Assembly (NCBI GenBank): GCA_035566895.1 | Contig: DATMQA010000062.1 | Span: forward strand, 1-8,058 | Origin: DATMQA01 sp035566895 | GTDB taxonomy: Bacteria > Verrucomicrobiota > Verrucomicrobiia > Limisphaerales > UBA8199 | Length of the DNA stretch: 8,058 nucleotides | Direction: 5' to 3' | Shown: positions 7,454 through 8,058 of the stretch, piece by piece | Layout: each line of letters begins with the position of its first letter | Numbering within the stretch: the stretch's first letter is position 1 | Made by a program: the position numbers and the translations under genes | Notes under the pieces: generated by a model | What the model was told of the DNA's origin: nothing | Seen by the model: the letters and a program-made list of their open reading frames with translations, nothing else | Database searches by the model: none

Positions 7454-7510
7454 CCTCTTAGAGGTAGAGGTTCTAAACCTCTTCTACGCCGCCATCGTTT
7501 ACGTTGGCGG
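7454..7510. promoter_or_regulatory. Hairpin cluster upstream of ROK gene (possible leader structure)
   Basis: CCTC (7454-7457) can pair with GAGG (7461-7464). AGAGGTT (7466-7472) pairs with AACCTCT (7476-7482), and CCTCT (7454-7458) could instead pair with AGAGG at 7466-7470, giving mutually exclusive folds. A longer stem follows: CCGCCATCG (7489-7497) against CGTTGGCGG (7502-7510), nine pairs with one mismatch and a TTTA loop. The position, 110-170 bases before the ROK start, would suit a leader element, but no poly-T or known riboswitch core is visible. It could equally be a dispersed palindromic repeat. Confidence 0.25.
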
Positions 7511-7623
7511 ACAGCCGGAAGCAGACGTGCTCCTGCGGGATACCTCGCCAAATTTGTGTTCGTTTCGGTTGCTAGACACCGGCAATCAATTCTAATATTG
7601 TTGGAGCTGTGGCTACTCCTCCC

Positions 7624-8058
7624 ATGGTCGCCGGCCTCGATGTTGGGGGCACCAAGACGAACGCGACTCTCCTCGATTCCAAAGGGGTTTTTCTCAATAA
7701 CCGGATGGTAGAAACACCCAGCCGAGTATTGGAGGGTCCTGAAGCGGCGATCGAAGCAATGGCGAAGGCAATCGAACTCGCCATCGGCGGTGCAGGAGTG
7801 CATTGGGAGTCGGTGCGGGTGATTGGCCTCGACACGCCTGGGCCGGCCAGCGCTGACGGGGTCATCTCTTCCAAAGGAAGCACGAACTTTTCCAGCAAAG
7901 AATGGAGGGGGTTTGATATCCGGACCGCGGCCGAAGATTTTTTCAAACTACCGGTGGTCTACAACAACGACGCCAATGCCGCCGCTCTCTACGCCCATCA
8001 GTGCTTCTTCGGCGAAGATTCGATGCGGCACTCGTCGGTGTCGGCAATCGTCGGTACC
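7624..8058 (+). CDS. ROK-family sugar kinase or regulator, N-terminal part (cut by window end)
   Basis: Open from ATG 7624 to the last base (145 codons, in frame), this is the N-terminal lobe of a ROK protein (glucokinase / N-acylhexosamine kinase superfamily). DVGGTKT at 6-12 is the ATP phosphate-binding loop. TPGPA at 71-75 and the following G-x-I...WRGFDI match the ROK signature region. VVYNNDANAAAL at 111-122 supplies the catalytic Asp116. The window stops inside the AIVGTG phosphate-2 motif. There is no N-terminal helix-turn-helix, since the kinase loop starts at residue 6, which favours a kinase over an XylR/NagC-type repressor. The zinc-binding CXCGXXGC motif would lie beyond the edge, so substrate cannot be judged. 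GTG 7609 is an alternative start, but its GGAG (7603-7606) is only 2 bases away, while the same GGAG is 17 bases from ATG 7624. Neither spacing is good. Confidence 0.92.
   Translation, partial: MVAGLDVGGTKTNATLLDSKGVFLNNRMVETPSRVLEGPEAAIEAMAKAIELAIGGAGVHWESVRVIGLDTPGPASADGVISSKGSTNFSSKEWRGFDIRTAAEDFFKLPVVYNNDANAAALYAHQCFFGEDSMRHSSVSAIVGT

Noticed and set aside
7440..7510. tRNA-like look of the stem-loops
   Set aside because: There are no D-loop or T-loop consensus bases (no GGTTCGA-type T arm) and the stems cannot be arranged as a cloverleaf.
7572..7946. 124-codon - strand frame
   Set aside because: It is the shadow of the ROK gene, whose + strand product carries the DVGGTKT and NNDANAAAL motifs.

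Overview
The window looks like bacterial chromosome from a Gram-negative lineage. The C-terminal outer-membrane barrel of the first gene requires an outer membrane. The mix of a long β-helix autotransporter, a DUF1254-type remnant, a sulfatase-modifying-factor (FGE) remnant and a ROK sugar kinase is reminiscent of soil Verrucomicrobiota. That placement is an inference from gene style; no marker gene here fixes the taxon. All recognisable genes read on the + strand, but their spacing (about 270 to 1,070 bases between intact frames) argues for separate transcription units, not one operon.

Layout: (1) 34-3414, a complete-looking type V autotransporter with signal peptide, β-helix passenger, two PATR-type repeats that share an exact 75-bp duplication, a Pro-rich linker and a C-terminal β-barrel. 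(2) 3415-4401, a graveyard: the last ~50 codons of a DUF1254/DUF1214-type protein (3725-3889), then the 5' third of an FGE/SUMF1-like protein with an in-frame TAA and an abrupt loss of homology near 4325. (3) 4402-5811, a phage-type terminase large subunit. Its ATPase and nuclease motifs are preserved, but homology continues upstream of the first usable start codon, so it appears 5'-truncated. (4) 5812-6187, no convincing gene. (5) 6188-6916, a GC-rich short-chain dehydrogenase closely resembling ribitol 2-dehydrogenase. (6) 6917-7623, a gene-poor stretch with several inverted repeats. (7) 7624-8058, the N-terminal 145 codons of a ROK-family sugar kinase or regulator, cut by the window edge.

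Working together: the dehydrogenase and the ROK protein could both serve sugar or polyol use, but they are about 700 bases apart and no transporter is present, so a joint pathway is only a possibility. The most unusual part is 3.4-5.8 kb, where remnants of two ordinary genes abut an isolated DNA-packaging motor gene with no portal, capsid or small terminase gene beside it. I found no tRNA, rRNA, CRISPR array or insertion sequence, and I cannot claim a new functional system from this sequence alone.
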